DNA of 64,000 bases. It comes from Chrysomallon squamiferum (taxonomy: Eukaryota > Mollusca > Gastropoda > Neomphalida > Peltospiridae). Positions 1-12,379 of the stretch are shown one piece after another. The stretch spans positions 11,810,050 to 11,874,049 of the forward strand of contig CM022677.1 of assembly GCA_012295275.1 (NCBI GenBank), in the 5' to 3' direction. The stretch's first letter is position 1. The number at the start of each line of letters is the position of its first letter. Under the pieces are notes generated by a model. It saw nothing but the letters and a program-made list of their open reading frames with translations, made no database searches and was not told where the DNA came from. The position numbers and the translations under genes are program-made.

Positions 1-164
1 TATCAAATAAAATATGTTGATTCTTTTGTACATTTCTATTTATTCGCAGTTTGTAGAAACAAAGTACCAGCAAGAGAGAGCCAAAAGTGAGTAGTAAATC
101 ATTCTTAATATACAATAATATTCTTAATACATCTAAAACTAAAAAGTGACATTTATGACCCGTA

Positions 165-398
165 CACATACACATACACACATATACACACATACATACA
201 CACATACACACACACATTCACACACACTCAAATTCGGAGAAAATTTGAAAAATCAAAAACTCTTATTTCTTTTTCTCTATCTGCCCCTGTCTGTTCCTCT
301 GTCTGACTGTGTCACTCCTTCATACGCGAATACACACAAACACAAACACACACACACACACACACACAAACACAAACACACACACACACGCACAACAA
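165..398. repeat. (CA)n / CACATA microsatellite clusters
   Basis: Two CA-rich tracts (about 165-228 and 331-398) flank a pyrimidine-rich stretch. The mirror copy in the right arm is at about 39.75-39.96 kb. Apparent reading frames here are low-complexity Thr-His or Cys-Val strings and are not genes. Confidence 0.9.
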
Positions 399-643
399 CA
401 TATATATATATACATAGAGATATAACAATCAAAGAAACACAAGAAAACACAGAGGTATATGTTAAACTGTATATTCAGGCTTCGACAGTAAGGCACTTCT
501 GAACGACATTGTATAGTAAACGACTGGTTAGGTCTGATCACAACTGTTTCTAACTAGCCCGACTAGTCGTGTTAATAACGTATGAACTGTGAATTACTTT
601 GCCATCCAGTGATCGTATAAACATTAATATTTTGTTTCATCAG

Positions 644-697
644 AGGATAGACGAATTATTTAACAATCGACGTGGAAATCCCCGGTTCTATAATTAG
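644..697 (+). other. Candidate small TNF stalk exon (tentative)
   Basis: A good acceptor (tttgtttcatcag, ending at 643) is followed by an open frame reading RIDELFNNRRGNPRFYN and then a stop at 695-697. A weak donor GT lies at 672. The mirror copy (39,502 downward) keeps acceptor and peptide, and its one difference in the second codon is synonymous (ATA/ATT, both Ile). The upstream TNF exon at 40,261-40,671 ends in phase 0 within a helix-like stretch, so this exon could extend that stalk. It is short and the donor is poor, so chance conservation between near-identical arms cannot be excluded. Confidence 0.25.
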
Positions 698-1177
698 ACG
701 TTATGCGCAGTGGGCAGTGAATAACTAAACAATACCGACTTCGTCCTAACCGCTGAGTAATACTGAAATGTTTGTAGAGGCGGGATTCGTTACAACTCGG
801 GTAAGTTCCGCACCTCGTTATACATTCGGAACATTTCGTACATTTCTTTGAAAGCGGAATGTGACGAGGTGTTCCGACTGACCGGAATCGACCGAAATAT
901 TTTCAATATAGACTGAGCGTGTGCTAAATGTAGCATAATTAAAAACATTAACGTCGAAATATATATATATATGTCATTCTTTTTTTTAAATTCTGAATCA
1001 CGTTTTGATGGGGAGAATGACCGCTCAGCATATCTACGCGAAATTGACTGGGTGAGGTCAGGTGAGGACAAAGTTCGTTAAAGGTTAAACAGTTTTGAAT
1101 TGTTAAAGTATCAAAAATCATTTTTAAATAACAGATGTGTTCATTATGTTACCATATTAACTATTTATTGTCAAATA

Positions 1178-1180
1178 ATA

Positions 1181-1273
<93 letters not shown>
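1178..1273. repeat. (TAA)n microsatellite
   Basis: About 96 bases of nearly perfect TAA/ATA triplets. The mirror is the (TTA)n at about 38,850-38,945. Confidence 0.95.
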
Positions 1274-1274
<1 letters not shown>

Positions 1275-1365
1275 TTATCAGTCTTTTTTATTAGAGTTTC
1301 TACCTTTAATGTGGATGTGTACCTGTGAGAGATAGAGAGAAAGACAGAGTTTGCTAAACAATTAT

Positions 1366-1368
1366 TAA

Positions 1369-1424
<56 letters not shown>
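1366..1424. repeat. (TTA)n microsatellite abutting the THD exon acceptor
   Basis: The triplet tract runs to within about 15 bases of the inferred acceptor of the THD exon and stands where a pyrimidine tract would normally be. In the mirror arm the corresponding tract (about 38,717-38,760) is much shorter. Confidence 0.9.
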
Positions 1425-1426
<2 letters not shown>

Positions 1427-1438
1427 GAAGAAGGACAG

Positions 1439-1819
1439 AATATTCTCCATTGGAAACAAGCCTCTGCGTTCATTGGGAAGAAGATGATGTACAAAGATGG
1501 CCGCATTCAAGTAAAAACGCCTGGCACGTGTTTTATTTACGCTCATCTTGTTTTCGTGAACGACCAAACACAAGACGACGCCACTTCTGCTCATTCCATC
1601 TGGCTTAGAAATGGCGGGAAACACGAAGAGAAATTATTCGAATTTTTCAACTCTCAGTTTGCTTTGCCATCACCAGGGATACAAGGCTTTACTCCCACTT
1701 ACCAAGGCGCGTTGTTTGAACTCAAAGCAGACGACAGTATTGAACTGCGCGTGCAGAACATTAGAAATCTTGAAAAGGACAATATCAAACACAACTTCGG
1801 AATTGATTGCTTTCAGTAA
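1439..1819 (+). CDS. TNF-superfamily ligand, C-terminal THD exon (intact)
   Basis: This exon encodes most of a TNF homology domain, the trimeric jelly-roll that binds TNF-receptor-family proteins outside the cell. The frame starts after the acceptor AG at 1,437-1,438 and runs 126 codons to TAA at 1,817. Hallmarks in order are NILHWK, AFIGKKMMYKDGRIQV, TPGTCFIYAHLVFVN (the Gly...Tyr strand), a mid-domain SIWLRNGGKHEEKL, GALFELKADDSIELRV, and the terminal HNFGIDCF. The first THD strand (the usual AHLxG region) is not in this exon and should lie upstream. The exon begins in phase 0, matching the phase-0 end of the membrane-anchor exon at 40,261. A polyadenylation hexamer AATAAA lies at 2,033. 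The mirror copy at 38,282-38,700 is disrupted. Assignment to the TNF family is firm; the subfamily cannot be told. Confidence 0.85.
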   Translation, partial: NILHWKQASAFIGKKMMYKDGRIQVKTPGTCFIYAHLVFVNDQTQDDATSAHSIWLRNGGKHEEKLFEFFNSQFALPSPGIQGFTPTYQGALFELKADDSIELRVQNIRNLEKDNIKHNFGIDCFQ

Positions 1820-2700
1820 TTTTCTATAACTAACAAGTAGAGATGTTGTGATTTAGTAAAAGAAAATGATTAAACACGAAACACAAACTTACAAAGCATA
1901 GACATAACTTTCACTTACAGAACATTGATCTCTTGTATATTTTTTTCTATAATAATAATAATAATAATAATAATAGTAGTAGTAGTAGTAGTAGTAATAG
2001 TAGTAATAACAATGTAATTAGTTCTATTTTTAAATAAATGATACAAATGATTACAGATAGATTATTAGTGTGCCAGTTGTCTAAGTGCCAGAAATAGATA
2101 CACATCAAATTATACTTGTTAAACTTGTGTTATCTGGAGGTTCATGTTCTTCTTCAAAATACAACAGAACGCAAGCTGAAGTTGTTTTTGTTAAAGATTA
2201 CTTTTAACACATTGGGTTTGGATGGAACTGATATGTTAATGTTAACATTGCTATTTAAGAAATTAACTAATAATATTAAAACCCTTTAATTTGAAACCTC
2301 GTTTTGTTTCTTTATTCCTTAGACACGTGAGTTTATGTAGTAACAAGTGGATTACTTTCGTCTATATATATATATTTGTTTGTATGTATGTATGTGTGTG
2401 TATGTATTTGTGTATGCATGCATGTATATATGGGTGCGTGTGTGTGTGATGTACGTATGTATGTATTTATGTATATATTGAAGTAGTATAACCATTATTT
2501 TGGAGAATAGTTGTTAATCTGAGATCAGACTGATCAAAGTAAACTGTAGATACAATATCGGGGTATCTGAGGTCAACACTATGAGTAATTGCAAGCAGAG
2601 ATAACACAGTGGTGACGTTATCAACTGTTTGTGACGTGAACGTCCTGCTAAGCAGTATGTTATTTGATATACTTGTATATTCAAATACTTACTGACGTAG
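1820..2700 (+). other. 3' flank / probable 3' UTR of the TNF exon, with TG-rich repeats
   Basis: There is no coding signal. AATAAA occurs at 2,033-2,038. From about 2,080 the sequence is similar to 3,955-4,670, showing that the tail of the TNF locus was duplicated in tandem. A (TATG/TG)n tract lies at about 2,338-2,480. Confidence 0.6.
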
Positions 2701-2976
2701 CTATTTTACCTTCAGTGATAAACATATTTAATGTCCCCCATATGTTCACTTATGTAGTGAGGGGAAGTTTGTGGTTTAAAACTGTTTGTAAATAGCTAGT
2801 ATTAGATCAGATGATAGTGGACCGGTAGCATTGTTGATGTTTATAGATTCTTAACTGCTTGCCATATGAAAACAGCATGTAAACTGTTGATAAAACATCA
2901 CATATGTAACACACACACACACATACACACACAAACATATATACATATATACATAATGTACCAAAAACAACATATG

Positions 2977-3090
<114 letters not shown>

Positions 3091-3778
3091 ATCAAACATT
3101 TGACAGCCACACTTGAACCACAGCAAATCTCATTAATCTATTTTTAGCTGGGTGGGTAAACTCCGACTAATTTCTTATTATTGTTTTCGAAGAAATGCAG
3201 ATTATTTATTTATTTATTTATTTATTTTGTTTATTAATGTATTATGATTTTTTAATTATCTGTTTTCATTTGATATCATTCCCACGTTGAAGTTTCCCGG
3301 TGTCCTACTAAATCGACAATGATCCGCCATTTTATTCTATTATTAGTAGCACAGGAAATCCCCAGCAGAAGAACAACAAAAAAAGTAATAATAATTGTTT
3401 GCTTTATACGACTTTCTCGTAGTCAGAAAACAGTCGCAAGGAAAAAGCAGAGGAATAATCACAGTTCGCAGATTCAATGAACTGAAAAAGCTGTGTAAAT
3501 CGCCATATTACTCTATTATTAGAGTCGTCAGAAAACATCAAAGGAACAATCACAGTTCGCAGTTTCAATGAATTGGCGCAAAAAAATGGGTCAAGACTTA
3601 CTGCCAAACGTAAACAAGCAAATAGGATTACTAATACGCAAAAATAAATAAATAAATAAACAAACAAACAAATACATAAATAAAATTAATCACACACCGT
3701 CACTTTGCAGTTGTTAGCTAAAAATAGAAATGAACTCATTTATATTATCTTTGCCTTTTGTTCTATATGTACGAAGTT

Positions 3779-3819
<41 letters not shown>

Positions 3820-3855
3820 GTCACTGTTCTTACTTTTCTGTGGCTTCGTAACTGG

Positions 3856-3950
3856 GAGCCAAACACAAGACGACGCCACTTCTGTTCATTCCATCTGGCT
3901 TAGAAAAGGCGGGAAACACGAAGAGAAATTACTCCTAAGTATGATATGAG
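3856..3950 (+). pseudogene. Truncated duplicate of the TNF THD exon
   Basis: This repeats the middle of the THD exon almost exactly (TQDDATSVHSIWLRKGGKHE), then departs and stops at 3,947. The beginning and end of the domain are missing, so it cannot fold as a THD. A (TTA)n tract (3,778-3,819) precedes it, as one does the intact exon. The mirror copy is at 35,661-35,757. Confidence 0.8.
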
Positions 3951-4680
3951 TTGACCAAGTGCCAGAAATAGATACACTTCAGATCAGACCTGTTAATCTG
4001 GTGTTAGCTGGAGCTTCATGTTTTTTTACAAAATACAACAGAACCTTTGGGTTAAAATAATCTTTTAACAGTTTCGGATTGAATGGAACTGAAATCATAA
4101 CAGTTGATATTAATATCTAAATGCATGTAATTGACTTATTCTCAGATTTCATTGTAATGAACTGTATATTAATACATGTATTATGTTTTTGATTAGATGT
4201 TTGTTGAATATTTTTGTTTTATCTAACCATCAGTTGTTTTATATTGGTTTGATTTGCTTAGTTTTTGCAAATATAGAATTTTTATTATGATTTGTTTTGT
4301 GAATCTGATCAGGTTGCCAGAGTTACCATGTTGTAAATGTTAACATTGCTCTATCAGGAATTAACTGATATTAAAGTCCATTAAGCTGAAACCCCATTTT
4401 TTTTCTTTATTCCTTAGACACGTGATTTTATGTAGTGAGTAACGTGGTTTACGTAGGTCTGTATAAATATAGATTTGTATGTATGTGTGTATTTGTGTAT
4501 GCATGTATTTATGTATGTAAGTATGTATGTATGTATGTATGTATGTATGTATTGAAGTAGTATAACCATTATTTTGGAGAATAGTTGTAAATCTGAAATC
4601 AGACTGATCAAAGTAAACTGTGGCTATTATCTCTAAGTGGGTGAGAATATCTGGAAATCCGAGGTCAACATCTGAAAATT
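3951..4680 (+). repeat. Tandem duplicate of the TNF 3' flank
   Basis: Blocks including gccagaaatagatacac, tttattccttagacacgtga and gaagtagtataaccatta recur in the same order as at 2,090-2,600. Together with the truncated THD, this defines a tandem duplication of roughly 1 kb inside the arm. Confidence 0.8.
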
Positions 4681-4692
4681 AATTATTCTCAA

Positions 4693-4703
4693 TGTTGTTG
4701 TTG

Positions 4704-4784
<81 letters not shown>
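4693..4784. repeat. (TTG)n/(TTA)n microsatellite
   Basis: A short TTG run passes into about 80 bases of TTA. The mirror is at about 34,777-34,885. A poly(A) run follows at 4,874-4,902. Confidence 0.95.
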
Positions 4785-4785
<1 letters not shown>

Positions 4786-4875
4786 GGAGATCGTTATGTT
4801 GACAACGCAGATTAAGTACAGTGTTAGTCTACATCATTTTATTTGTTTTCGTTCTTCTTTGTTAATGAAAATCTC

Positions 4876-4907
<32 letters not shown>

Positions 4908-5381
4908 GCTATAAATATATTTGAATGACAACATTTGTATTACACGACGTATTTATTTATAGTTCATCTCCACTGAATAAAAACATTTACGATTTCCTTG
5001 CTTCGTAAACTTACATACTTCAACAAATTACAGACTAAATCAGATTCAATATTCAGATATTATCGACGATGTATAACATATCAGCTACAGATATATTTCA
5101 ACAAATGATATTTCTATCAAGCGTGGAAAACTACAACACAGTGAGTGTGGCTGCTCGTTTGTCCATTACTAACATCGTTTTCTCGTTCGGAACTGGTCGG
5201 TTAATTCCGTCTATCGTGGAGTTTACATAGAAAACTACTGCTACAACTATTGCTGTTGCTGCTGATACTATACTACAAACAATAATAATAATAGCATGGC
5301 ACTACCATTAAATATATATATATGTGTGTGTGTGTGTATGTTTCTGTTTGCACTGATGACCCTCGACTGAACGGGCTAATA

Positions 5382-5508
<127 letters not shown>

Positions 5509-5659
5509 CCATTCTTTGAAACGAGCCAGCAGGACACGCAACGAAATAAACAAACAAAAAACACAACAATTCTAGAATTGCATGATCAAAACAAAAGTGT
5601 CAAAACATTTAGACTGACTTATCTTGGCTTCGTAATTTTTTATTTTCCCCCTTTGTTAC

Positions 5660-5782
5660 ATAATTTTCGACAGAGAGATAGAGAGAGAGAATGGGATATA
5701 AAGAGAAAGAGAGAGAGAAATGAGAGAGATACAGAGAGAGAGATTGAGAGAGAGAGAAAAAAAATAGAGACAGAGAGAGATG

Positions 5783-5875
<93 letters not shown>

Positions 5876-5941
5876 GGATAGAAAGAGAGAGATGATAGTG
5901 AGATAGAGAGTGAGAGAGAAATATATTTATATATATAGAGA

Positions 5942-5990
<49 letters not shown>

Positions 5991-5995
5991 GTATT

Positions 5996-6082
<87 letters not shown>
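5660..6082. repeat. Long compound (GA)n / TA microsatellite
   Basis: GA-rich sequence with short TA insertions over more than 400 bases. Its mirror should be near 33.4-33.85 kb, where the sequence is abnormal (see findings). Confidence 0.95.
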
Positions 6083-6085
<3 letters not shown>

Positions 6086-6640
6086 TGAGAAGGCGACTAG
6101 TAAAGTTCGTGAGATTGCGCACATGAACAAACAACTAATAAAGACGAGATTAAACTCTGATGTATATTTACGTGTCTCCGTGATCGACAGACATAACGAC
6201 TGAAACAAGATATCACAATTTAGCTGGGTGACGGCATGCTGCAACTAGTTGAGGTTTTGGTGTGTCGAGTTACAAATACTTAGTAGGCTTGTGCATGTAT
6301 GTAGGTGTTTTTGAGAGTATGTGAGTAAAGCTACAATCTTCAATATAGCGTGCGCATCAGGAATGAAAAATAGCTCTATTGCTGTCAGGCAGAATATCAA
6401 ACAACACAACCAGTTGAGGACAACACTACAACGATCTAAAAGCAATTCGTAAGAAAAAAAAAGAAAAAACAAAAGAAAGTTTTCATTTTTTTTTTTTTTT
6501 TCCTTTTAGTAGTTATTATTTCTATTTATTTTCTTTTATTAGTTATTATTTTATTTCTTTTCTATTATTAGTTAATATTTTTACTTTTTTTTTTTAAGCT
6601 GTTATTTTTATTTATTTTCTATTATTATTATTATTATAAT
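6083..6640. other. No gene seen; AT-rich
   Basis: Unique AT-rich DNA with T runs (6,488-6,505) and TTATT repeats. Nothing coding was recognised on either strand. Confidence 0.5.
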
Positions 6641-6649
6641 TCACGTTTG

Positions 6650-7760
6650 TTATACAAAACCAGCGACGTTTGTATTATAAACTGATACTGAGTGAAAATA
6701 ACGTGATGTTTTATTGTATTTTCCTCTGTTTGCATCATAACAAATACTGATAATTTCATGTACATTTTATTCTACTAGGAGAAATCTTATACAGTTAATA
6801 TTATACTTTGTAAGTTACATCATAGAAAACATGCCTGTCCTCCTGAACTAGTGTTTTATGAGATATGAGGATATTTTCAGTTAGCTAGACGAAATATATC
6901 GTTTGTTTCATCCTACTAAAACATAACAATACTGTCTTTACTATCAAGTACATCTTAATGTTTCTTCTTCGGTTTTCAATAAAATCTCACCAGAAACTTT
7001 TAAAAATATCAGTCTGAACTGATTTATGTATTTATTTTTGTAACAAAAATACTAATTAAAATGATAAATAAAATAATAATTAAGAAAGACTACTGAAACA
7101 AGGGAAAAAGAAAAAAGTCAGAAAGGAAATAAAATGATTATTTCAGGTATATATTTTTTTATACTATGTCATGCTATGTTTGATTGAACCTCATTTTAAT
7201 CATATAAAACTGAAATCTTTCTTGTTTATAGAATATAAACTCTGTCCAGCGTCACAAATTATATCTGCAAAACTTCACTGTACGTCAAAGTTTCGTTGTT
7301 TCAGTAATTCTTTCTTCTATTACTACTTCTGTCAGGAAGAGAAAAAAACACGAAAACTCCCCACGAAAAAACAGTATTCGATCCTAAACATTACAGGTGT
7401 GATTTTACTGTGAAAACTCTGTTTACATTCAGAAATGTAGATTGGGGTTTTGAGTTAGCGTGTTTTTATAAAAACAGTAAAATTAAATGTGAAATCCAAA
7501 ATGTCGAGAACGCTTCCATATTAATGTGAAATTTTATTAACATGTTTCACTGAAAAGCTAAGTAGGTGTAATTTTACACGGCGTTATGAAAATAAGAACC
7601 GCCATCACTATTTATGTTACATGTTTTATGTTTGTTAACAGAGGCGTAGCGGTAATAGTATGTATTGAAAACATGAATCTGGAAATCTAAATCGCTATAT
7701 TCATTTATTAATAAAAATATGACTGATTAAAAAATAACGTGTTATTTTCTTTATCTATTC
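6650..7760. repeat. Dispersed repeat family A, copy 1
   Basis: It begins with aaccagcgacgtttgtatta and includes ctctgtccagcgtcacaaat and a block ending gaggcgtagcggtaatagta. The same markers recur in the same order at 8,655-9,840, in the mirror arm, and partly at 16,440-16,680 and 59,440-59,800. No open reading frame of note lies inside. The type of element is unknown. Confidence 0.75.
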
Positions 7761-7974
7761 GGCGTTTCGCAATCTTAATCAATGAGATATTGACGATTTG
7801 TATTTTATATAGATTGATTATATGTATTAGTAGATATAACATATTAACCTCAACATTTCCTGCAAAACAGCTTTTCTTTTAAAATCTCTAAATAAGAGAA
7901 TTAGAGAATAGCATCTCTGTAGTCCTAGATATTACTTGTAATTATCACATTAATAAGTAAGAGAAAACCACACT

Positions 7975-7975
<1 letters not shown>

Positions 7976-8070
<95 letters not shown>
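7976..8070. repeat. (CT)n microsatellite
   Basis: About 95 bases of CT between the two copies of family A. The mirror (GA)n at 31,408-31,517 is about 15 bases longer. Confidence 0.97.
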
Positions 8071-8071
<1 letters not shown>

Positions 8072-8639
8072 TTTTTTGAGAAATACAAAGGAGGTTTTCA
8101 AATAAAGGTTTCTAAATACAGTAACCAAAATTTTACCGGTTAATAATTTAATTTATTTGTTTAGTTTGGATGAGCACAGTTTTTGTTTTTCTTTAAATAT
8201 TTAAGACTGCTTGACAGAATTTACGTTTTTATTTAGTGCAGCTGTGGAGCTTAAACGAATAAATTGAGCGAAAATTACGTTCTTAGTAACAGCACCACTG
8301 TTAACATTGATATTTTATTAAGTTTACCTTTGTTTTGCATTATAACAAATATATATATATATATATATATATAATTATCAGTATAATTTTGGATACAGCT
8401 AGAGGAATATTAAAGATTTTTACAGAATAATTTTGATACTTTTAATAACAGAAAATATATTCGTACAATTTCAGATTAACTGAAAACAGCGCTCATCATA
8501 AATCTACCTGAACAAAATGAATTGATTCTTATAAAGTAAAATCTCAGTTTTCAGCACCACACAGAACTTTTTAGTGAAATCTGTTCTGTTGTTAATCAAA
8601 TACCACATTAATCTGGATCTGACCTTTTCATTTTATAAC

Positions 8640-9766
8640 AGCATTGAGCAATCATAAAACCAGCGACGTTTATATTATAAACTGATACTGAGTGAAAATA
8701 ACGTGATAGTTAATATTATAATTTTAAGTTACATCATAGAATACATGCCTGGCCTCCTGAACTAGTGTTATATGAGGATGTTTTTAGTTAGCTAGACGAA
8801 ATTGATTCATCCTATGTCTTTACTGTCAAGTAAATCTTACTCTTTCTTAATGATTATTTCAGACAGATTATTTATACTATAACATTCTATTTTTGGTTGA
8901 ACCACAGTTTATTCATATAAAAGTGAAATCATATTTGTTTATAGAATGTAAACTCTGTCCAGCGTCACAAATTATATCTTAAAAACTGCACTGTACGTCA
9001 AAGTTTCGTGTTTTAGTAAATACTCAAATACGATTTGTATCATGACTTGACTTTTGGAAGAACAAAACTGGACAGCAGAATTTTTACTGAAACACGTGTT
9101 ATCCAGACAGTCAGCTATACGTCTGCACAGTCCGACTTGTCTTCACAAGTTTCACCCAAACGCTTCTTCACAAAACACAGACCACATTTATTAAAATATA
9201 GTTGTTAAATATTAATTACCAGAAAACTAATAAGAAACGCAAGCTGTGGTATAATTAATGAAAATCACCTTCATCTTTCTCCAGCTTAGAAAAAGTATAT
9301 TTCTAAAATACATACAACGCTTTGTTTGGAATTATAAAAATGGTACTTTATTCTATTACTACTACTGTCAGGAAGAGAGAAAAACCCTACGAAAAAACAA
9401 TATTCGATCCTTTTTTTACTGCATGATTTTACTACGAAGACTCTGTGTACATTCAGAAAATGGGGTTTCGGCTTAGCGTGTTTTTATAAACAACAGTAGA
9501 ATTATATGTGAATATCGAGAACGCGTCCATACTAATGTGATATTTTATTAACAGAACTTGTTTCACAGAACAGCTAAGTAGGAGTAATTTTACACGGCGT
9601 TATGAAAATAAAATGCAACTTCAGTACCGCCATCACTATTTATGTTACATGTTTTATGTTGTAAACAGAGGCGTAGCGGTAATATTATGTATTGAAAACA
9701 CAGTGTATTGAAAAATAGAGGTATTGTTTTTTAATTAACAATATTAGATAATTTTATGTTGCATAA

Positions 9767-9814
<48 letters not shown>

Positions 9815-9840
9815 AAGCTTAATTTTTCATTAACAGGTAA
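8640..9840. repeat. Dispersed repeat family A, copy 2
   Basis: A direct duplicate of 6,650-7,760 with the same marker order. It ends in an (AAAT)n tract at 9,768-9,812. No gene was found. Confidence 0.75.
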
Positions 9841-10619
9841 AACGTATCAAACAAGTTGAATAATGAATCAACGTTTAATAATGCGAATTATTCTCTTTTT
9901 TTTCTTTTTTTATTAAGATAGTAGAATTGCAGTTGAGAGGTGAGAGGCTAGATTAAGATGAATTAACTTCACCATGTTATTGATATTTACAAGTGCATCT
10001 TTCTTAAATATTAGAAAAGTCTAGAATACAGAGAAACATTAATAGACGTTTTTATTATTAAAAGTAAAGTGAAAAGGCGAGGATGGGCGAGATGAGTCTT
10101 GTTTATTATACAAGTTCTGTAAATATACTGCGCTGTTACAGATTAATTCTTAATTAACTGTAGAAAGTGATATTCTATTATCTCCCCTAAAAATTAAATT
10201 GATAATTAGACAATTAATATTCAACTAGATTTAATCTAGAGAGCTATATATTAATGTAAAATATTACGGTTCTTTAGCTGAATTTAAATGTATTAGTATA
10301 AACAGGTCTGGTTGAAACAAATAAACTGTAAATATTGTCGTTCAGTTCCATTATATGTGGTAAACAGCGTTCTTCATAATAACAAGAACATTTGTTTTGT
10401 TCATTACTGCAAATCAAAGGACATTTCTGTCGCCGTTTACAGGGACAGATAAATAAATAAATACATTTATTAACATTAATATTAATATCTAAGATCCTTC
10501 AGTATTTTCAGCATACAGAGAACCTCTCCCAGAGAGATAAAATATCATCGCTGCTTTATTATCAATGTTTTCTGCAGTGTTTATCATTTCTTTTACTGAA
10601 GTTTTAATGACAGCGACAC

Positions 10620-10760
10620 CTGCACTTATCACTGTAATCTGAGAGGTAGATAGGTAGGTGGATAGACAGATAGACAGACAGATAGATGGAGAGTGAGACA
10701 GACAGACATATATAGAGAGAAATCCATAGACAGATATACAGACACACAGACAGATTGAAA
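10620..10760. repeat. GATA/GACA-rich tract
   Basis: Interrupted tetranucleotides of the GATA/GACA type. Copies lie at 17,140-17,240 and, mirrored, at about 28.78-28.86 kb. Confidence 0.85.
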
Positions 10761-11014
10761 AACCCCAAACTGAACTGAATAATTAAAATGACCAATAAAA
10801 GAAAAGTTGTGAAAAGCGAGGTTAATGTGATATTATATAGTAATGTATGTACAAACATTTTCTTACAAGTTCATTTGCCTATGAAATGTAAAATGTCTAT
10901 CTATCTCTATGTACATCAATGTATCTATCTCTATGTCCATCAATGTATCTCTCTCTGCATCCGCCGGTTCTGCTGTAGCATTCAAATTGAACTGCCGTTT
11001 TGACTTTGATATCT

Positions 11015-11155
11015 TCAGTTTGTTTTGTTGTTGTAATTTGTCTCCAAAACATTTGCTTTCTTTGCCTTTTCTTCCTCCTTCTTCTTCTTCTCTGCCAACT
11101 CTTCTTCATACCTCTTGACACTTTCTTCTTCTGTCAGTGCCTCGGCATATCTCAT
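11015..11155 (-). pseudogene. Lysine/glutamate-rich 46-codon frame, probably an exon remnant
   Basis: From ATG at 11,155 the frame reads MRYAEALTEEESVKRYEEEL and then a Lys/Glu-rich coiled-coil-like tail (residues 21-35), stopping at 11,015. The frame stays open upstream (GNKIKR...), so it may be the tail of a longer exon. The mirror arm matches only through the first few codons (to about 28,287) and then has unrelated sequence, so this reading exists in one arm only. I do not recognise the protein. A low-complexity A/G-rich strand could give the same impression. Confidence 0.3.
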
Positions 11156-11819
11156 CCTTTTGATTTTATTGCCCCAAGTGGTGGAGTAAAATAGAAAGCA
11201 TATTTCTTGCCTAATTATCACATATTAATCAAGTTTCTTCTGCTGAACTTAAAAAGCGATTATATGTTTACCTGTTACAATTTATCACTAACCTTATGTC
11301 TATAGGACTAAAAAATAACACTCACTTTTGAAACCTCAAAATGCAGTATAGCGGCTGCAAGTCATAATATACCTCGGAGGCCAGAATTGCCCTGAGGCCA
11401 GAATTAAATAAAATAATTTTAGTGAATTTAGTAAATTCAGTGAATGATCTATATTCAGCCGACTTGAATTATTATATTTTTTAAATTTTACTCAACACTC
11501 AGTCTTTTTTGTATATTTACTAATGTGTATGTTAAATAGAGTTGTTTCTCTTAGACCACGAACTTCTGAAATAGATTACGAGATGACGGTTAATTAGATT
11601 TGCTGCTTTTAGATGAAAATAACCAATTCTGTATAATGTTTTGTAGAAGACAGAACCAGCTTATTAACATTCCTTGCATTTTCTTTTTCTTTTAACTAAC
11701 CAGTATCATGTATTTTTGATTTAGTTAACGTGATATTATTATTTGATGAATTATTGTAAAATTGCTATTTCATTTTTGTTTTTAATTTAATTTAATTTAT
11801 TTATTTTATTTATTTATTT

Positions 11820-12280
11820 CATTTATTTTAGTTGAAAAAAGTAGTTAGGAAAGGCGCAAGAGATCACGGTTTTGAACAAACATCTTTATCAGTGTAAATG
11901 ATAAAAAGTTCAGAAAGTAGACGTAAAATAATTGTATTTGGAAGTTTAATAACTTCCGTGACCTCACGGAAACTTCCGATCGAAACCCAAGATGGCAGCA
12001 TCGAACGCCAATCAATATTTACACACGTTTAAACATATAGACCTTTATAATGCAATAATTCTACATGGATCATTAAAAGTAATTTGGAGAAGTGTGTCAT
12101 ATAACCAGTGCCTCTTATACATAGATGGCTAATACTTTGTAGTAATTGCTGAAAACGTGGTAAAATATCTTTTTTTATTCTTTTTTGTTTTCTGACGCTG
12201 ACGTAATATACCATCTCGTACCCATTTCGTACTACTTTTATTTTTTTTTCACTTTTTAATACGACATCGTCAGCCAAGAC
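11820..12280. repeat. Dispersed element B with promoter-like core, copy 1
   Basis: The core at 11,950-12,010 contains an inverted pair around cttccgtgacctcacggaa, an ETS-like acttccg repeat, then ccaagatggcagc, which resembles a YY1 site (AAGATGGCGGC). Copies are at 18,235-18,640, in the mirror at 27,150-27,560, and at 57,545-57,910. What the element is remains unknown; the shared core is seen directly. Confidence 0.7.
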
Positions 12281-12379
12281 ATCATTTAAAAAAAAAAAAG
12301 TAAATAAATAGAAATAAAATAAAATAATTCAAATAAAATAAATTAAAATGAAATAAATAATTTTCACTGACGCTGGTTG

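Noticed and set aside
780-920. Plus-strand frame ECDEVFRLTGIDRN, resembling the first THD strand (xHLTG)
   Set aside because: It runs into a stop before any donor, the other arm has a 10-bp change at the would-be acceptor, and the opposite strand is equally open.
1178-1273. Poly-Ile, poly-Leu or poly-Asn frames
   Set aside because: Pure (TAA)n/(TTA)n translation; the same applies at 4.7, 34.8, 38.9, 40.2 and 43.1 kb.
12029-12277. 82-codon minus frame next to element B
   Set aside because: Lys-rich translation of A-rich DNA. Other copies of the element do not keep the frame.
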